Origin: Parapedobacter koreensis
GTDB lineage: Bacteria; Bacteroidota; Bacteroidia; Sphingobacteriales; Sphingobacteriaceae
Length of the DNA: 64,000 nucleotides
NCBI RefSeq assembly: GCF_900109365.1
Contig: NZ_FNZR01000002.1
Location: forward strand, 124,001-188,000
Reading direction: 5' to 3'
In this document: piece by piece, positions 63,891 through 64,000 of the stretch
How the letters are laid out: each line of letters starts with the position of its first letter
Position numbering within the stretch: the first letter of the stretch is position 1
Notes under the pieces: model-generated
Databases searched by the model: none
What the model was told of the DNA's origin: nothing
Seen by the model: only the letters and a program-made list of their open reading frames with translations
Program-made: the position numbers and the translations under genes

Positions 63891-64000
63891 GATATTTCCG
63901 ATGGTGCCTGATTTCGAATCCGCTATGTGGTTATTACGTAGCGGAGCAAATCCTGATTGAAACGCATGCACTCCATCCGCTGCATCCTGCATCGGAATGA
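63891..64000. other. Window end, no gene seen
   Basis: The last 110 bases after the permease stop hold no recognisable gene start, only GC-rich intergenic sequence. Confidence 0.4.

Overview
The window looks like a chromosomal segment of a Bacteroidota bacterium, most likely family Sphingobacteriaceae (inference). Grounds: promoters of the Bacteroidota type (TTG, about 19 bases, TAnnTTTG) before mqnC and tRNA-Lys; an Mpl, GlmU-like, type-B L31 and mitochondrial-type aconitase gene set; and a complete Bacteroidota-type conjugation module with traA-traQ gene order. 

Layout. (1) 1-20.9 kb is ordinary core chromosome: menaquinone (mqnC), chromosome segregation (scpB), peptidoglycan recycling (mpl), prmA, tpiA, a GlmU-like transferase, L31, a CBM9-like protein with a NahK-like sugar kinase, pckA, an MBL hydrolase, aconitase, rpe, a 7TM-HD phosphodiesterase, a GT39 glycosyltransferase, tRNA-Ser, and a divergent doxX/hxlR pair. 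(2) About 20,984-60,360 is one integrated conjugative element (ICE) of about 39.4 kb in the 3' end of tRNA-Lys. I place its ends by matching core sequences (CAGCGGG-n-TCAC) at both junctions and by finding tRNA-Lys's original terminator stranded beyond the right end. The left end has a large serine recombinase, a 53-aa partner and ardA. Next comes a defence cargo (reverse transcriptase with a structured upstream region, then a Shedu-family nuclease), a degenerate receiver protein and the tra operon traQ-traA read leftwards. The tra operon is interrupted between traE and traD by an oppositely oriented single-chain SIR2-APAZ-Argonaute gene. A probable oriT and mobA-mobB-mobC follow. Then come two successive cargo blocks, each built as mobC end, small regulator/redox genes, rteC. 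The right end carries an excision-type set (HTH/Xis-like, DUF3945, topB) and a third, frameshifted rteC. (3) 60.4-64 kb is chromosome again but visibly GC-richer. It holds a His-rich exported protein, a 23-bp palindromic operator, a flavin oxidoreductase, a lamin-tail-like protein and an arsenite-type permease. 

How it fits together. The recombinase moves the element. rteC-type regulators and the xis/topB set probably control excision. mobABC with oriT and the tra proteins do the transfer. ardA protects the incoming DNA, and the RT/Shedu and SIR2-Ago loci are likely anti-phage or anti-plasmid cargo. 

Most notable observations: (a) the recombinase gene runs across the attachment site, so its C-terminus differs between the integrated and excised forms; (b) a reverse transcriptase with an upstream structured region is paired with a Shedu nuclease; (c) a fused SIR2-APAZ-pAgo sits inside the tra operon; (d) a duplicated mobC tail shows two cargo blocks were joined in tandem; (e) Crp-type regulator sites stand at exactly the same distance (22 bases) from three promoters in the two blocks. 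All family names come from reading the translations; no database search was possible.
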